Source of the DNA: Porogramme epimiltina | Taxonomy: Eukaryota > Basidiomycota > Agaricomycetes > Polyporales > Polyporaceae | Length of the DNA: 64,000 bases | Assembly (NCBI GenBank): GCA_900155495.1 | Contig: FTLJ01000165.1 | Location: 1-64,000, forward strand | Reading direction: 5' to 3' | Part shown: one piece after another, positions 1 to 12,401 of the stretch | Position numbering within the stretch: position 1 is the first letter of the stretch | Layout: the number at the start of each line of letters is the position of its first letter | Notes under the pieces: model-generated | Seen by the model: only the letters and a program-made list of their open reading frames with translations | Database searches by the model: none | What the model was told of the DNA's origin: nothing | Made by a program: the position numbers and the translations under genes

Positions 1-2773
1 GGACGAGGGTTCGCCGTCGCGGGCCTTCTGATGCCTGTGCCGGCACGCGGGTGCGACCGCGGCGGCGGAGGCGGGGGGAAGAGGGAAGGGCGGGCGGGGC
101 TTCGAGACGTCGAGCCGCCGAGCCGTCGAGGCATCCTTCCTTCGGTGGGAAGGCTCCCGGGGGAAGGCGAGCGAGCGAGGGCGGCGGCGACGGTGGGTGC
201 ATCGTGGGCCGTGGCGCTTCGGCGCGCGCCGCCGCGGATGTTGTTAGCTGGTGCTGGAGCTGCTGCCCGCGGGCCTACAGACGCAACTTCGCCGCGCACC
301 GCGCGCGCACCCACGCGCAGATCGCTGTCGCACACCGGGCGGGGGCGCGGCGCGGCTCCCACCGCGGGTGGGAACGCGTGGGTGCGTGCGGTAGAGTTTG
401 CGCGTTTCCGCGAAAGGCGAGTGGGTGGGTGGGGGGCGTCGGTAGGAGGGGGGACGGTCGCCCCCTCGCCCACGGCAATCATCCCTCGCCCCTGCGGGAG
501 CGCGACGGGGCGGCCCGCGCGCGCACAAATGCCGGATAGGCGTGTGTGCGCTCGCCCGTGCTCTCCCCGTCCGAGCCCTGAGGCGTCTGCGCAGATTGCC
601 TCCGCGAGACGAAGGTGGACGCGAGCTCCGACCTGCTGCCGCTACGGTGCAGGGCTCGCGGTACGCGCCGCGCCGCGTGGTTCCGCCCTTCGCCGTGTCA
701 TGATGTCTGTGGTGCGGTTGCGGTGCGCCCCACGCGCTCGCCGCCCCTACGTAGGCCCGAGAACGCTGCGGGGAGGGGCAGTCGGTCGGCCGTTCAGCCA
801 CTCCCCGCGAAACGCGTGTATATTTTTTCTATCCCATGCGGTTCCTGTAAAATGCGCAAACAAAGACGCGCGACAAAATCAAGGGGCTTGACATGTGAGC
901 ACACTCGGCCCTCGTGCTGACGCATCCTCGTCCACCGCGCGAGCACGGGGCCACCTGGAATTCTTTTACGTCGCGCAAACCCTGAGCGTCGCCCTTCCGA
1001 GGCGCACGACGCCGGGGGCGTGCTGGGACGAGACAAATTGCCGGCGGCTGGGGCGCACGCCTCGGCGCATGTGCACCGCGCTTCTTCGTCGGCGCTGCGG
1101 CGCAGAGGGGCCGCGCCCCGCACGCACGCGAGCTTCGCTCGCCGCGCGCGCCGGGGGAGGGGTAACGGGGGTGGCTTCGTCGGCGCCGGCGTCGTCCGCC
1201 TGGACTTTCCTTGGGGTGGTTGGGCGGGCGACGGCGCGGCGCGCGTTCGGGCTCGGACGCGCTCGGCTAATGCTCCCGGCGGTGGGGCGCGCGGTGCATT
1301 GCGCAGCGCAGCGCTGGAAGGGCCGTTTGTGCGGGCACGTAAAGTGCGCGTCGGGTCGGAGCGAGCGGCCGAGTTGGGGGATCAGGGAATGCGGAGCGAG
1401 GGCATGGCGCGCGCAGCTTGTTTGCCCTGGCGCGTCGTCGGACCGGAGGGGGCTTTCGGGGTCGATCAATATTGACCGCTCAGGAGGCTGACGGCACTCT
1501 GCGACGTCGGAATTTAGCGGCCTTTTGCGATAGAGAGAGATAGGCTTCCCATGCCGCTATCTCATGCCTAAATGTTAACATTGGGAGTTCCAAGAATATG
1601 AACGCGGGGTAGTGCTAACCCAGGTGCCAGTTCTAGCACAAGGGATACGAACGTGGGACATCCTTCGCGAACAGTTACGACATCACCTAGAGCTCTCTAG
1701 TATGACGATCTAGAATTAGTGGCGGGCTTCGTCCCACAGATGTGTGCACGTAGGACAGAAAATATGGTTTCACGACCCTGAGAATAAGGGCGTGCGCTCC
1801 CAGGATGACCAAAATGTGATGCGCGCTAATGGGGTTCAGTTGGGTTGCTTGCTACCACGCGAATAGCAGAAGCGGCCGTGGGCGCTGGGTCCTAACTGAA
1901 GGCAAGGGGTGGTAAGAGGGATTTGTGCGCGAATCCCACATGTCATAGATAATTAGCATGACAATAGTGACCTCCAACATGGATTGCACAGCTCCACGAA
2001 CCTTGGACCAACAATCCATTCTTGGCTCCCGCGGGCAGACGTCCATTAGAGTACACAACGCTCGGCAGAGGGTTGAAACGATCGTCCGGGGGGCGCAGAG
2101 TCACGGCGATAAGCCTTCCCCAGGGCAAACAGCCGTGTCCGTGGCTCTGTTGAGCTGTAAGCTGCGCTAGTGAGTCGTCGACATTCATTTCGCAGCCATC
2201 TCGATACGGGTACATAGATGAGCCGTGCTTTTTGTCGATCAATTGTCAAAAACACGTCAATGGGGCTGCTGATTGGACTGACAGCGATGACAGGCGATCC
2301 CGCGGCGAGCTGAGCAAAGCAATTGTAGGGCCCGTCAGGCATGATGCCGCCCGGGCTGCGCGGGTCGTGCACAGATGGCGGTGTGTTTGCGCTTACGGCA
2401 AACTCGGCCGAGGGTCGGTGTTCTTCCGTATCTGGAAATGGCTTTGTCAACGTAGTCAGAAGGTCATGTACTGGGATCAAGGGGCTGCCAAGATGAACGA
2501 GAGTTAGGAGTAGAAGGAACTAACGGATCACATATCTCTCCAATATCGCCCCGACCCGGTGGCAGATGGCAGCAAGCAGCGAGCTCATGGGCGCCTAAAT
2601 GTGCATGATTACGGGACGTCAGCTGCCGGTTCCGGCAGGAGCGGTGTCCGGTCGCCGGTGCAGCCAATGGCGACGCGCTGGCATTATAAGGCCACCTTCA
2701 GCGTCGCTCTTCTTGTTCTTGCCACCAGCACATACGACGCATCAAGCCCAGATATCGAAAAGATTATCACAGC
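1..2773. other. G+C-rich then ordinary intergenic DNA, no supported gene
   Basis: The first 1.5 kb is very rich in G+C and CpG. Open frames are long there on both strands, but they encode overlapping Arg/Ala/Pro/Gly-rich sequence with no domain, which is what stop-poor G+C-rich DNA gives by chance. From 1.5 to 2.77 kb the composition falls to normal. Short open frames on the minus strand near 2.05-2.48 kb match no family I know. The last few hundred bases presumably hold the promoter of the reductase gene that starts at 2774. No RNA gene or repeat was recognised. Confidence 0.5.
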
Positions 2774-4200
2774 ATGTCTAAGCCATATGTTGAACCCCCT
2801 GCAGTGAGCTCCACGTCGGTGTTCAAGGAGGACATCTTCAAGGGCAAAGTCCTTTTCTGCACCGGCGGGGGTTCCGGCATCTGCAAGGCCATGACAGAGG
2901 CAGTTGTAAGTTACAACCCTTTCGTGTGCGTTCAAACTGCGTCCGAAACTGAGTATGTGAACAGATGAGGCACGGCGCTCACGCTACCATTGTCGGCCGG
3001 AAGCAAGTTTTTGACGCGAATTACCAGTCTCGTCGTGTTCTGAGCTTGAACCTACAGGCTCGAACGACTCCAGGAAAGCGCCAAAGAGCTTTCAGCCGCT
3101 ACCGGAAACGAATGTCTCGCCGCACAGGCAGACGTGAGGAACCCTAAACAGGTGCAAGATGCCGTTGCGAAAACCATCGAAAAGTTTGGCAGAATCGACT
3201 TTGTCATTTGCGGTATGAGCCTCACGCCGCTGTTCACTGCATTCTCCGCCGACACTGATGCTTTCTCGCGTGCTCCTGTCTACAGGTGCGGCTGGGAATT
3301 TCCTTGCGCCGATCTCCAAGCTGTCCGAGAACGGCTTTAGGACTGTCATTGAGATTGACACGGTGCGCCCTCGCCTGCGCGTCGCGGACGGCAGAACTGG
3401 ACGCCTGACGCTCGATGTGTGAACAGATTGGCACGTACAACACGATCAAGGCGACGCTCCCGCACCTGCGTTCCTCGAAGGGGTCGTACATTCACGTCAG
3501 TGCGACTCTGCACTACAAGGGTGCGCACGTTTCCCCTATACGCTGCCGGCACGTCCTCAGGCTGAGCACACACCCTCTTCTCGACCTTCTCTTCGCTGTC
3601 CCATATGCTAGGCACGCCCTATCAGGTTCACGTCTCCGCAGCGAAAGCCGCCGTCGACGCGAGTGAGTGGGAACCCCGCCCCGGATCTTGACGCCGCTTC
3701 TAACCTTCTCCTGCGCCCGCCAGCCTCCGCGGTGCTTGCCGTCGAGGAAGGCCCACACGTGAGTACCCCCGCCGTCGTCGCGGCTCGCGCCCTTGTCTCG
3801 GCCGGACGCTCGCTAACCCCGTTTCGCGCCCCACCACACGCTCGATCTTCCCCCGCCTTCCTTACGCACGCCGCGCACGTCCTGTCGCCCGCCGCAGGGA
3901 ATCCGCTCGAACGTGATCGCACCCGGTCCCATTGGCGGCACGGAGGGCATGGACCGGCTGAGCGCCAAGGGTCCGGACAGTGAGCGTTGGTCCCAGCTCT
4001 ACCCGCTCGGCCGCGATGGGCAGGTGCAGGACGTCGCGAACGCGGCCGTATTCCTCTTCAGCCCCGCCGCGCGCTACATCTCCGGCCAAGTCTTCGCCGT
4101 GGACGGCGCCGCGGAGCACCTCCGCGTCTTCCAGCTGCCGTACCCCCAGTCCGTCCTCGACCCCGAGGCCATAAGCAACATGATCAAGCCGCGCCTTTGA
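2774..4200 (+). CDS. Peroxisomal-type 2,4-dienoyl-CoA reductase (SDR family)
   Basis: This is a short-chain dehydrogenase/reductase closest to the fungal Sps19/DECR2 group, which uses NADPH to reduce 2,4-dienoyl-CoA during peroxisomal beta-oxidation of unsaturated fatty acids. Eight exons (2774-2905, 2965-3002, 3058-3212, 3286-3362, 3427-3520, 3612-3662, 3724-3758, 3898-4200) join into 294 residues, normal for the family. Visible landmarks are the cofactor loop CTGGGSGI near residue 33, the motif HVSAAKAAVDA with the conserved Lys, and NVIAPGPI towards the C-terminus. The protein ends in PRL, a weak variant of the type 1 peroxisomal signal, so peroxisomal location is an inference. Intron 2 begins with GC (AA|GCAAGT), a GC-AG intron; the only sensible in-frame join uses it. 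The start is the first ATG of the conserved frame. Confidence 0.9.
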
Positions 4201-7200
4201 GCGCCGACTCGGACTGTCGGATGAACAGGGGTCGCGCGACCATAATCTGGGTGACGCGATAGCCCGGGGAGAGGGAAGGGACGGACTGAGGCATTGTACT
4301 ACTGTATCTGTGCTCATCAATGGATTTCTCGCTCGGTACTCGGACGGTTCTGGATCCCCTCACAAGCCCGTTGCACAAATCTCCGCACCACCTGCGGCGT
4401 TGCGTGCTCGCGCGAGGTTACCCCGATAGAGCGCGCGCCCGTCGCCCCAGGCGCGATCTCGCGCCGTCGCGCCGAGGGTGCGCACCGCCTGCCCCGCGCG
4501 GACGCACATCGATGGCCAGACGGCCGCACACAAACGGACAGGCGGCCTCGCTCGCTGGCTCGCGCGCCCTGCACGAGCAGCGCTCGGCGTGCGATTGCAT
4601 TGCGCCCGCGTCCGTATCGGGCGCGGATCTGTGCCGAACAACTGCGTATCTACTTGTATCTATCCCAGTGTGCGCGCCGTTCGGCAGCGCGCGGATGCGC
4701 GCTCGACGCGTTGGGCAGGCGGACCCACGCCCCGCGGTCGCCTGCCCCTGCGGCCGCGCCCACGCGCGCGGGTGGGTCGCACCGTGCCCGCCGTGACCGA
4801 CGTTCGCGGATGCGGAAGATGGCGAAAGAGGAAAGTGAGTATGATCGATCCCGGTGGCTAAGCGCCCGAGAGGACTGTGTCTGGGCGGGCGGCCGGGCGA
4901 GGCGGCGCGGTGGCGAGCGTGGTACGAGGGGGAGCATGGCGAGGAAGATGACTACTTTCGGAGAGCATCAGGGGCGGGTGGGAGCCGCTCGGAATCGGCA
5001 ATGTAGCTTGTTGAGGGAATATCGAAAGGTCTTGAAGCAAAGGATGAGAAGTATGCTTAAGCAGACTCGTCACCGGCGCCGTGCGTCAAAAGGGAGCGCA
5101 CAAAGTGTTCTACGATGTATGATGACGAGAAAGACACCGCAAAAAGCGCGCTCTTAGCCGTGAATGACGAGCGCAAGGTGTGACATGGGGCAGTATTGTA
5201 TCCGTCCGGCGTCGGGAAGCGTCTGGTCGTAGGACTCGGCGGAGGCAGTCTCTGAAGGTCCACCGCGGCGCTAGGGAGTCGTCAGTGTCACAGAGGGCCG
5301 ATCTGAGACCGTGGTGGACCTTGTGGCGCGAAATGAGGCAAATGCGCGAGCGAGAGATGGACCTAGATGGGTAGAGCGGCGAGCTTGGGCTCCACCCCGT
5401 GCCTTGGGTATCGCGAATCTGATCATGTGGAATACGGTGGCAAGAAGGGCGTTACATGTGGCTACGTAGTGTAATGGCGGGGTGCGAAGGCTTGTTGAGT
5501 TTCTGGATCACTATAACCTTTCTCTCAGCCGGGGTCGACGACGGGTTTCGGAGCGGGGAAGGGGTTCTGGCCATGCGGGGTAGAGGGAGAACGCCGATGG
5601 ATGCAGCGAAGCGTGAAGAAGAGGCGGGGTCAGGGGAGCAGCGCGGAGGATCGTCCTTGTACGTGCAAGAGAATATACACGCGATGCTCGGGCAGAGCCA
5701 GGGGAAGGCCCTGGGCGTAGAAACCGCGGCTGGAGGACGAGGAGCGGCGACAATCATCTGACCGGTCAACGTGAGAGGGAAAGGAAAGGCAGGCATGCGG
5801 TTGGCCAAGAAACATGAGCTCGGTAAGGTGTCGGAGTAGGCGGTGGAACGACTTCTGTGCGAGGGCTCGACAGATACGTCCGATAAAGTGCGGTTCCAGG
5901 GCCGAACAGAAAGCGCGCCAGAAGGAGACAGCCGCGTCTAGGTTGGAGGCCTTACTGTACCCGATTGTAGTCTTCCAGAGTCCGGGGCCATACTCTCTGT
6001 GTCAGGCTTGCTGCCGCGACGGTGGATGTAGGACACGCGGAGAAGAGGTGTCAGAGGATCAGAACGTCAGATGCCGTCGAGTCTTTCAGGGGGCGGACAA
6101 AGACAAGCGGCCCGAAAAGAGCTTAACTCTTGCCGATGGGTAGTGCGAGCCTGAGACAGATAGTAGGTCTTCTTGCGATGGTCGGCTGGAAAGCATACGG
6201 AGGTGGAGGAACGAACGAGGGCCCGGAAAGTTTGATGTTCGACGTGAGTGACGCCAGCCGGGTCATACGAGGAACCGGGGTCTCGCTACCTTGAAAGGAG
6301 ATGGTTTCGAGAGAGAAAGATAGGAAAAGGTTGACGACGTGACACAGTAGGAAATTAGAGTTGTGACGGGGCTTGTGAGGGGAATTTCGGGTACAACGAG
6401 GCCGTAGTGAAAAGTCGGAACGGAGAATAGTCATCGCAGCCTTGAAGCCTACAATTCGCCGGTCTGTCATTAATGGAACAGCCCGTATTCTCTAGAAATT
6501 CTGTAAGTTAGCAATGTCGCATGGTTTAGTGCGCAGTAGCCACAACAAATAGTTTGAACGGGGCAATAAAGTCTCATAGGCGCGGTATCGGTAAAAGGAC
6601 AGAAATGGATCGGGCGCTGAGCCTCCGAATTCGCAATGTGACCAGCGGAGATATGTGGCACTTGGAAGGGGAAGATACGACGGATTGTGCCACAGTCAGC
6701 CACCAACAGTGGGCAGGGAAGAGGCGCATCCACGAGAGGAGGAAATTCGGAAGAATAGGAGGTGGCTTACGGTGCAGGGGGAAGCAAGTTGGATGATTCT
6801 TAAGGAAGTAGTGCCCATATCAGGAATCAAGTGTCCATAACTTGATGTGGGGAGACTGGATATGAGCCACAGATTGTTTGGATGACGAGGTGAACGGGGA
6901 ATGCTGTGGGCCGCTCACCGAGAAAACACCGACGGGGATGATGTTTGAGCGGAGGTCGGCCAGGTACCCGAGATGAGAGGGGTGTCATCCCTAGAATATT
7001 TCAGAACCCTTGTCAGTGATAAACGTATGGGGATGTAAAATGAGATAATTCACCCAGCAAGTGATCTTACTGCTTGAAGGAGAAAGTGCAAGTTCGGGAT
7101 TCGAACTGGGTTCATCACCGGGGGCAAGCTGGCGCGTTCATGGTTGGCGCGGAGACAGCCGAGGGGCCAATGACACCGCGTGGGAATTCTCAGCACGCTA

Positions 7201-8599
7201 GGCCGGAGAGGTGTCCAGGGTCCCGCCAACGTCTTTTGTCCTCTTCGCGGTGACCGACTTTGCCTCGACACACGAGCAGCCACACCTCCCTAGTCACCAG
7301 AGGATGTAGAACACATCGAATGAAAACGAAGTAAAACATCATCTCTCAGCCGGCTCCGATGCTGTTGAAGACAGTGGTCTCAGCCGGCGAAGCGCGTCAT
7401 GGACAATCCTTCATTGCAGGGGTCACTCGTAACTGCCTCTCTCAATGGTCTTCTCCGGAATACGACCACGTAATGGTGTGTGATTACCTTCTCAGTGCCG
7501 ACTACCCTCCAGAGTGGCACTAACAATGCGTGCTGACATGCGTTGTCACAAGGCTCAGGTCCCCCAGAACACTAGGCAAAGTCAGTCTTAATGCTTTCTA
7601 TTCTCAGAAATTGATCTCACTTCGAACGTCATGCTGTATGGATACCACGTATGGGCTAAAATCTGTCTCAAGACGTAGGCGACATCATGGCCCTGCCGCT
7701 TGCGACATTCGCCGGTCATGAGACCTTATACCCGCCCCTGGTCCGCTAGCGCCTATTCGTCGGATTCACGTATGTCAAGTAATGCCTTGTACCCTTTGAA
7801 TTACCCCCATTATCTCAGATTACCGTTGGACAACGTTGAGGAGAAACTTGTTGCATCTTCTACGATGCGAAGAGGATCACGCTCGGCTCATCTTCGGCGA
7901 CGTTTCGCTGCTCAGCAAGTCCCTTGTCGGCACCATCTTGGCGATCTGGGTCGTTATCGCCGTATTCTTTCAAGAGGGTCTTCTGAATTTAGGGATATCG
8001 GCCCTAGAGAGCCGCCTATTGAAGAGAAGCTCCGACGATTGTTGGCCTTCACTGAATGCTCTGTAATAACCAGGTAGGTTGCGTCGTGGGTGGTTGTGGG
8101 GCAGTTTGCCGATTGGGAGTGTATTGGACCTACGCTGGCTCAACACCGCAAATATGTAATACTGACTAGCTTTATCCCAGGATGCGCCTGCTCGTCCCCC
8201 AGGGGTGTAACTAACAGGATCACGGCCTAGTTGGCCGTCCCTGATGGGACCTGGAGGCAGCAACAATCCAGGCCTAGACGACTCATCTACGCACTCACGC
8301 CACGCTTAGCGGGTATTTGACTTGTGAGTTTAGATAGCAATGGGATAGCACGCTGCGCATTCCACCTATTTTTGAGGATTCGCATCCATTACTGACATTC
8401 TCATTTGCTCTCAATTTCAAGCTCTACAGATTAGGAAGCACCTCTTATGGGTAGCTTCCAGAGGGATGTGGGCATTACCGGCGGTGTCAGTAATGTGCAA
8501 ACTGTCTGGGCGCGAGAAATTGCACACCTGGTGGATCACAGCGTCTACGTCTTCTCGTTCTCCCGTAAAACTTTGACCTCACGTGTGCTCCTCGCTTAG
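4201..8599. other. Long intergenic region without a supported gene
   Basis: About 4.4 kb. Bases 4.3-5.2 kb are G+C-rich and give an Arg-rich open frame of 287 codons with no domain, probably spurious. From 5.2 to 8.6 kb frames are short and interrupted. A stretch at 7.84-8.07 kb encodes 76 residues with one hydrophobic segment; I cannot place it and the surrounding frames are broken, so it may be a gene remnant. The upstream end of the GH31 relic may reach into the last few hundred bases, but I could not align it. Confidence 0.45.
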
Positions 8600-10720
8600 G
8601 TATGACTCACACCCCCGCCTGCCTGGAGCACCGGCACAATACTACGATGAGCCATTCGCAGTCCCACACCGTGCTTTGTGTCGGGTAAACCTCTTTCCCT
8701 CACTTCCCGGCGGACTTTGGCTGACGCCTCTCTTCTCTTCCGTAGCGTGTGGCCCTGTGCCGACGGGGCTACGTCAACGTGAACGAGACACGTATGTGGA
8801 TACCGGTGATGCACGCGGTGAATGTCCACTGAGAGACCATGTGGAACGATGTCGACCTGAACCATGCGCTTCAAAGCGGACCTCGGCAGCTTCCCGGGGC
8901 GTATGGTCACGGCGCTCATAGACGACCTGGTGAGCGCACTTTCCTCTTCGCGCGACGCGCGAGCGTGTGTACGTGCTGTCTCGTTTCTCGCGCTATACCC
9001 GTTATAGGTCATCAACCGCCAGCATTTTCGTTCCCATCGTCGACACCGCGATCGCGATCCTGGTCAATGACTCCGAAGTGGTACGTAAGAGAAGCATTAA
9101 GATCAGCAGGTTGGCAGCTGACTTTCTTCATCTCGCGCAGTAAGACACGTACACACGAGGCACAGAACCGCGAGTTAACGTTTTGCCCGTCGCGCATGCT
9201 GCCGCGTCGGAAGTGTTCACCGCGACGGGGTCGGTGACGTGATTATGGAGAACAAAGGCAGCACGCAGGACTTTGGTCAGGTGTGGCCGGGTTACACGGT
9301 ATGCATGTGTTCTATGTAGAACGTTCTTCTATCGAGTTGCTCACATCTCCGCGCGTCTAGGTGGTCCCAGACACCACTCAGCCGGTCTGGACCAACGTCC
9401 TTCGAAACTTAGTGTTTGGTACTTGAGGATATGGCTCGATATGGACGAAGTTTTGTTAATCAGCTTGGGCTTGTAGTGCCTATTTTGTAAGTGCCTACAT
9501 TTGTTTGGCGCGGCTGAACGCAAGAGGCCCCTGGTTTGGGGTCAACCTCATGGTGACGGCTCTCCCAGCTCGATTTTCCTCGGGCACCCCGGGCAACGTA
9601 GTCAGAAGCTATCCATAACGGTGAGTGTCACCATGATATCCTTATCTGGCAGTTTCGCTAAGCGGGCGCACTGGTAGTTGTAACTCGACGACTTGAAGAC
9701 GGAACGGGCGGCGTAAACAACGTCACTTCGACGTTAGGGAATAATAGCGCACATATTTCCATGGAAAACGCGGTTTTGAGACGGCAGGTCAGCCGAGCGC
9801 TAACCTTGGCACGCCGCACCGTATGGCGCCTACAATGGTGTGTTATTATATGCTATCTCCTTCTATGCAGCTTAAGACGCTCATGTTCACAGAGTCAGAA
9901 GCTTCCAATAATCGCATCATCACCTACAAAACTTAGGCAAACGGCGTCGCCGAGCTCGACGTGCCCATATTCGCGAATCGCGACACGATGGGTGGCGAGA
10001 CTATCAATCTTTCCGACATACTCCTGGGGAAGCACCCTTTCCTCGACAGCCAGGCTCGGCGACAGCTACCGAGACGGAATACGAGGCGGCATCTGGTTCC
10101 AATATTCAGATATCCTTCGTCTACGCAAACACGCGCGACCCTCAGGACAACACCGACGAAGTGCGCGGAAGATGGACGCAGCCGAGCACATTCCTGTCGT
10201 TGAATAGCCGAAATGGGCAGAGAGAACGATTTACTCTTAGGTATTTGTTTCCCCGTTATATTCTAGTAAGCGTTCCTCAGCGATAGTTTGCCATAGTACT
10301 TTTGTGCGAACACCTCGGTGAGCGGGACTCCGCCAGTCCACCCAGTCTTCTTCGAGTTCTCCGACGAGCCCGGACGCTTCTCCGCCCACCGCTAGTGCTT
10401 CGTCGGTAAAGGTACCCTCGTGACATACCTCTCCACCCCCAATATGGGTGCGGTGGATGGCTTGTATCCCGCCCCTGCCTCCGGTTACGAAAACCTGCTA
10501 ATCGTTCACGCAGGGGAGCTCCCCAACCAAAGGCACCTAATGTGGTGCGACTGATACCCACACGAAGTCGTCCGTTGTCACCACCGCGTTCTTGGAAAAG
10601 CCGCCGCATCCCCACCGCTCAAGCATGCTGATGTTTATGTCCCCAATACTGAACCTAGGCGGGACCCAGGCGGACATTTGGCGCGCGCAAAGGCCCGCTT
10701 GCGATCATTCATACTGGACA
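8600..10720 (+). pseudogene. Decayed GH31 alpha-glucosidase gene
   Basis: Pieces of a family 31 glycoside hydrolase follow each other in the right order but in different frames. From 8746 the frame reads CRRGYVNVNETR, then a TGA at 8830-8832, then ETMWNDVDLNHA, matching the conserved stretch before the catalytic domain core. Next come SFPGRMVTALIDDL (about 8.89 kb), VPIVDTAIAI (about 9.03 kb), DTYTRGTE (about 9.14 kb), GQVWPGYT (9.28-9.30 kb) and IWLDMDE (from about 9427), which still carries the nucleophile Asp. Fragments of the acid/base region (LGDSYRDGI, then a DEVRGRW block near 10.16 kb) and of the C-terminal region (GTPPVHPVFFEFSDEP near 10.33 kb, a PHEVV block and a VYVPN block at 10.55-10.65 kb) complete the series. 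Several frame changes and stops mean no functional enzyme can be made. Intact relatives are secreted maltases or alpha-glucosidases. The 5' end is not resolved. Confidence 0.85.
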
Positions 10721-10976
10721 GTGTGGGAAGGTAAGCAAGCTACAATAGGTAGGAGCAATGAACAATACGTGTTCACTGTCTTAGTAAAAATATCATTACT
10801 ATTCACTTGAAACTGTGTGACTGGGTCGATGGAAAATCTAGCACTACAAGGAGCTGGTCCGTGGTCAATTGGAGTGATACACGTGATGTGAGCGGTCCTA
10901 TGTCACCTTCGGTGGAATGTGGATTGGACAAGTTTTGCTTGAACTCAACGGCCCACAATGAGGCGAAAGCATACCG

Positions 10977-10982
10977 AAAAAA
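10977..10982 (-). terminator. RNA polymerase III T-run terminator of tRNA-Gly
   Basis: Six consecutive A on the plus strand, read as T6 on the minus strand, lie 8 nt past the 3' end of the tRNA. This is the usual Pol III stop signal and supports the tRNA being a live gene. Confidence 0.8.
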
Positions 10983-10990
10983 TAAGATGT

Positions 10991-11060
10991 GCATTAAGGG
11001 GGAATCGAACCCCCGGCGGGTCGATGGCAACGACCCAGGTTACCACTACCCCATTAATGC
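10991..11060 (-). tRNA. tRNA-Gly (anticodon GCC)
   Basis: The 70 nt on the minus strand fold into a complete cloverleaf without an intron. The acceptor stem is seven perfect pairs (GCATTAA with TTAATGC). The D arm contains GGTAGTGGTAA. The anticodon stem is five pairs (GGTCG/CGACC) around the loop TTGCCAT, giving anticodon GCC. The T arm is five G-C pairs around TTCGATT. The internal promoter boxes are therefore present. The gene sits 161 bp upstream of, and divergent from, the first gene of the tandem family. Confidence 0.95.
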
Positions 11061-11221
11061 GATATTAGCGCTGCGATAGATGTTAATAGATCAAGTATGA
11101 TTTGCCTGAAATGGGAAGCGATTTCCATCTTCGGAACGGAGACACGATTTCAACAGCACAATATGATGTCCGAGCATGTGTTCGCCATCTCTGCAGTCCC
11201 CTTCGACGTCGAACCCACCCT

Positions 11222-12401
11222 ATGAGTACAGATACTAAGGCGTTAACGAAAAAAGACGCCAGGTATCTCAATATCTCTAGTCTCCCTCCTGCAGTGTCTG
11301 GGAGAGGAGCTGATAGCCGTTCTGCCAACTCCGAGTCGGAGAGGGAGCTGGTCATAGATCCGCATTACAAGGCCCACAATCCTTTCAAAGTACGCCCATA
11401 GTCTTAGAATCATACCTTGCAGGCTCAGCTCATGAGTGCTCTTACTAGTGGCGTGAGCTCTGGCCTTTCCCAGTAGTCTCGCTTCTATATGCCACCCATC
11501 GACTCTATCGACGCCACCGACCTCGTCGTTTTCCGCGTCTGACCCCTCTAGGGCTCCCAGGGATCTATCTCACTCTTGCAACAGCCGCATATGGGACGTA
11601 CTACTCGCTCGCGAGCTACTCAGAGGTGGTCAAAGACAGGGACTTGTTGATTATTGGGCCAATTGCAGGGGCCCTTGCCTCACACTCTGGTCAACAGAAG
11701 TCAACTCAGGAGGCGGTCGCACAGCAGATGGCGACCGAGGACCCTGATTTGAAGAGGCACTTACTCTACCTCAGCGAATGCCGATGGTGTGAGTGAGCGC
11801 CATATTCTTGTGGATCATTACCACATTCCGTCTGATCCTCTCGATCATTCTTCTAGCAGGCTACACTTCCAGCGGACCATTCGGGAAGCTTCTTTGGCTG
11901 CATCAGCACATATGGTCCAACCAGTCTTGGTGGTCTGCATGGGCTCTAATAATGCTCGCGGCCTCCCATCAAGATGGCGGCACCCCCATGCTGGTCTCCG
12001 ACCATGACATCATCGTCACTTATTTAGCAAATAGATCATCAGGATGGGTGCGTCACAGTGCTAGAACTATGCTTACACTCAACTCACTACCACCGCATCT
12101 CGTGTAGAAGGAAAAGGCTAATTATGCTGCGTGTGTCGGATTCGCCGCAAGTGTTCCCATGGGAATGTTAGCGCGCTGGTCACGCAGACGACTCCTCTAC
12201 CTCCCTATGAATGGCTTACAACGTCTTGCCATCTTCGCGTGGGTGTATACAGATCCTTTGCGGGAATGCGAAGATTGGAGGCGTTTGAAGTTGATTCAGA
12301 ACAAGGAGACGATCGCAAGGTGGATAGTTGCCACATTTGACAACGTCGACTTCGATGAAGAAGTAGGGAAGGTGCAGAGAGATCCATGGAGTATTTTGTA
12401 A
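11222..12401 (+). CDS. Unnamed fungal family protein, tandem copy A
   Basis: I do not recognise a named domain. Four exons (11222-11389, 11449-11788, 11860-12047, 12108-12401) give 329 residues, with introns in phases 0, 1 and 0, the same positions and phases as in copies B, C and D. Shared landmarks are exon 2 opening with Trp and a hydrophobic stretch ending in HRLYRRHRPRR, exon 3 with an H-x-H-x-W motif (LHQHIW), and exon 4 with the signature NGLQRLAIFAWVY. The hydrophobic stretch might be a membrane anchor, though I see no clear signal peptide. Copy A is clearly diverged from B and C, so it is the older split. The start is the first ATG upstream of exon 1's conserved donor; the N-terminal region is poorly conserved, so the exact start is less certain. 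Confidence 0.75.

Noticed and set aside
31..891. Open frame of 286 codons and overlapping frames on both strands
   Set aside because: Composition is that of stop-poor G+C-rich DNA: Arg/Ala/Gly/Pro in every frame, no domain, and overlapping frames equally long on both strands.
4294..5157. Arg-rich open frame of 287 codons
   Set aside because: Same G+C artefact; no domain, no promoter, and strong overlap with frames on the other strand.
7075..7150. Possible minus-strand tRNA, suggested by GGGATTCGAACTGGG
   Set aside because: The T-loop-like sequence is not flanked by pairing stems, and no acceptor or anticodon arm can be formed.
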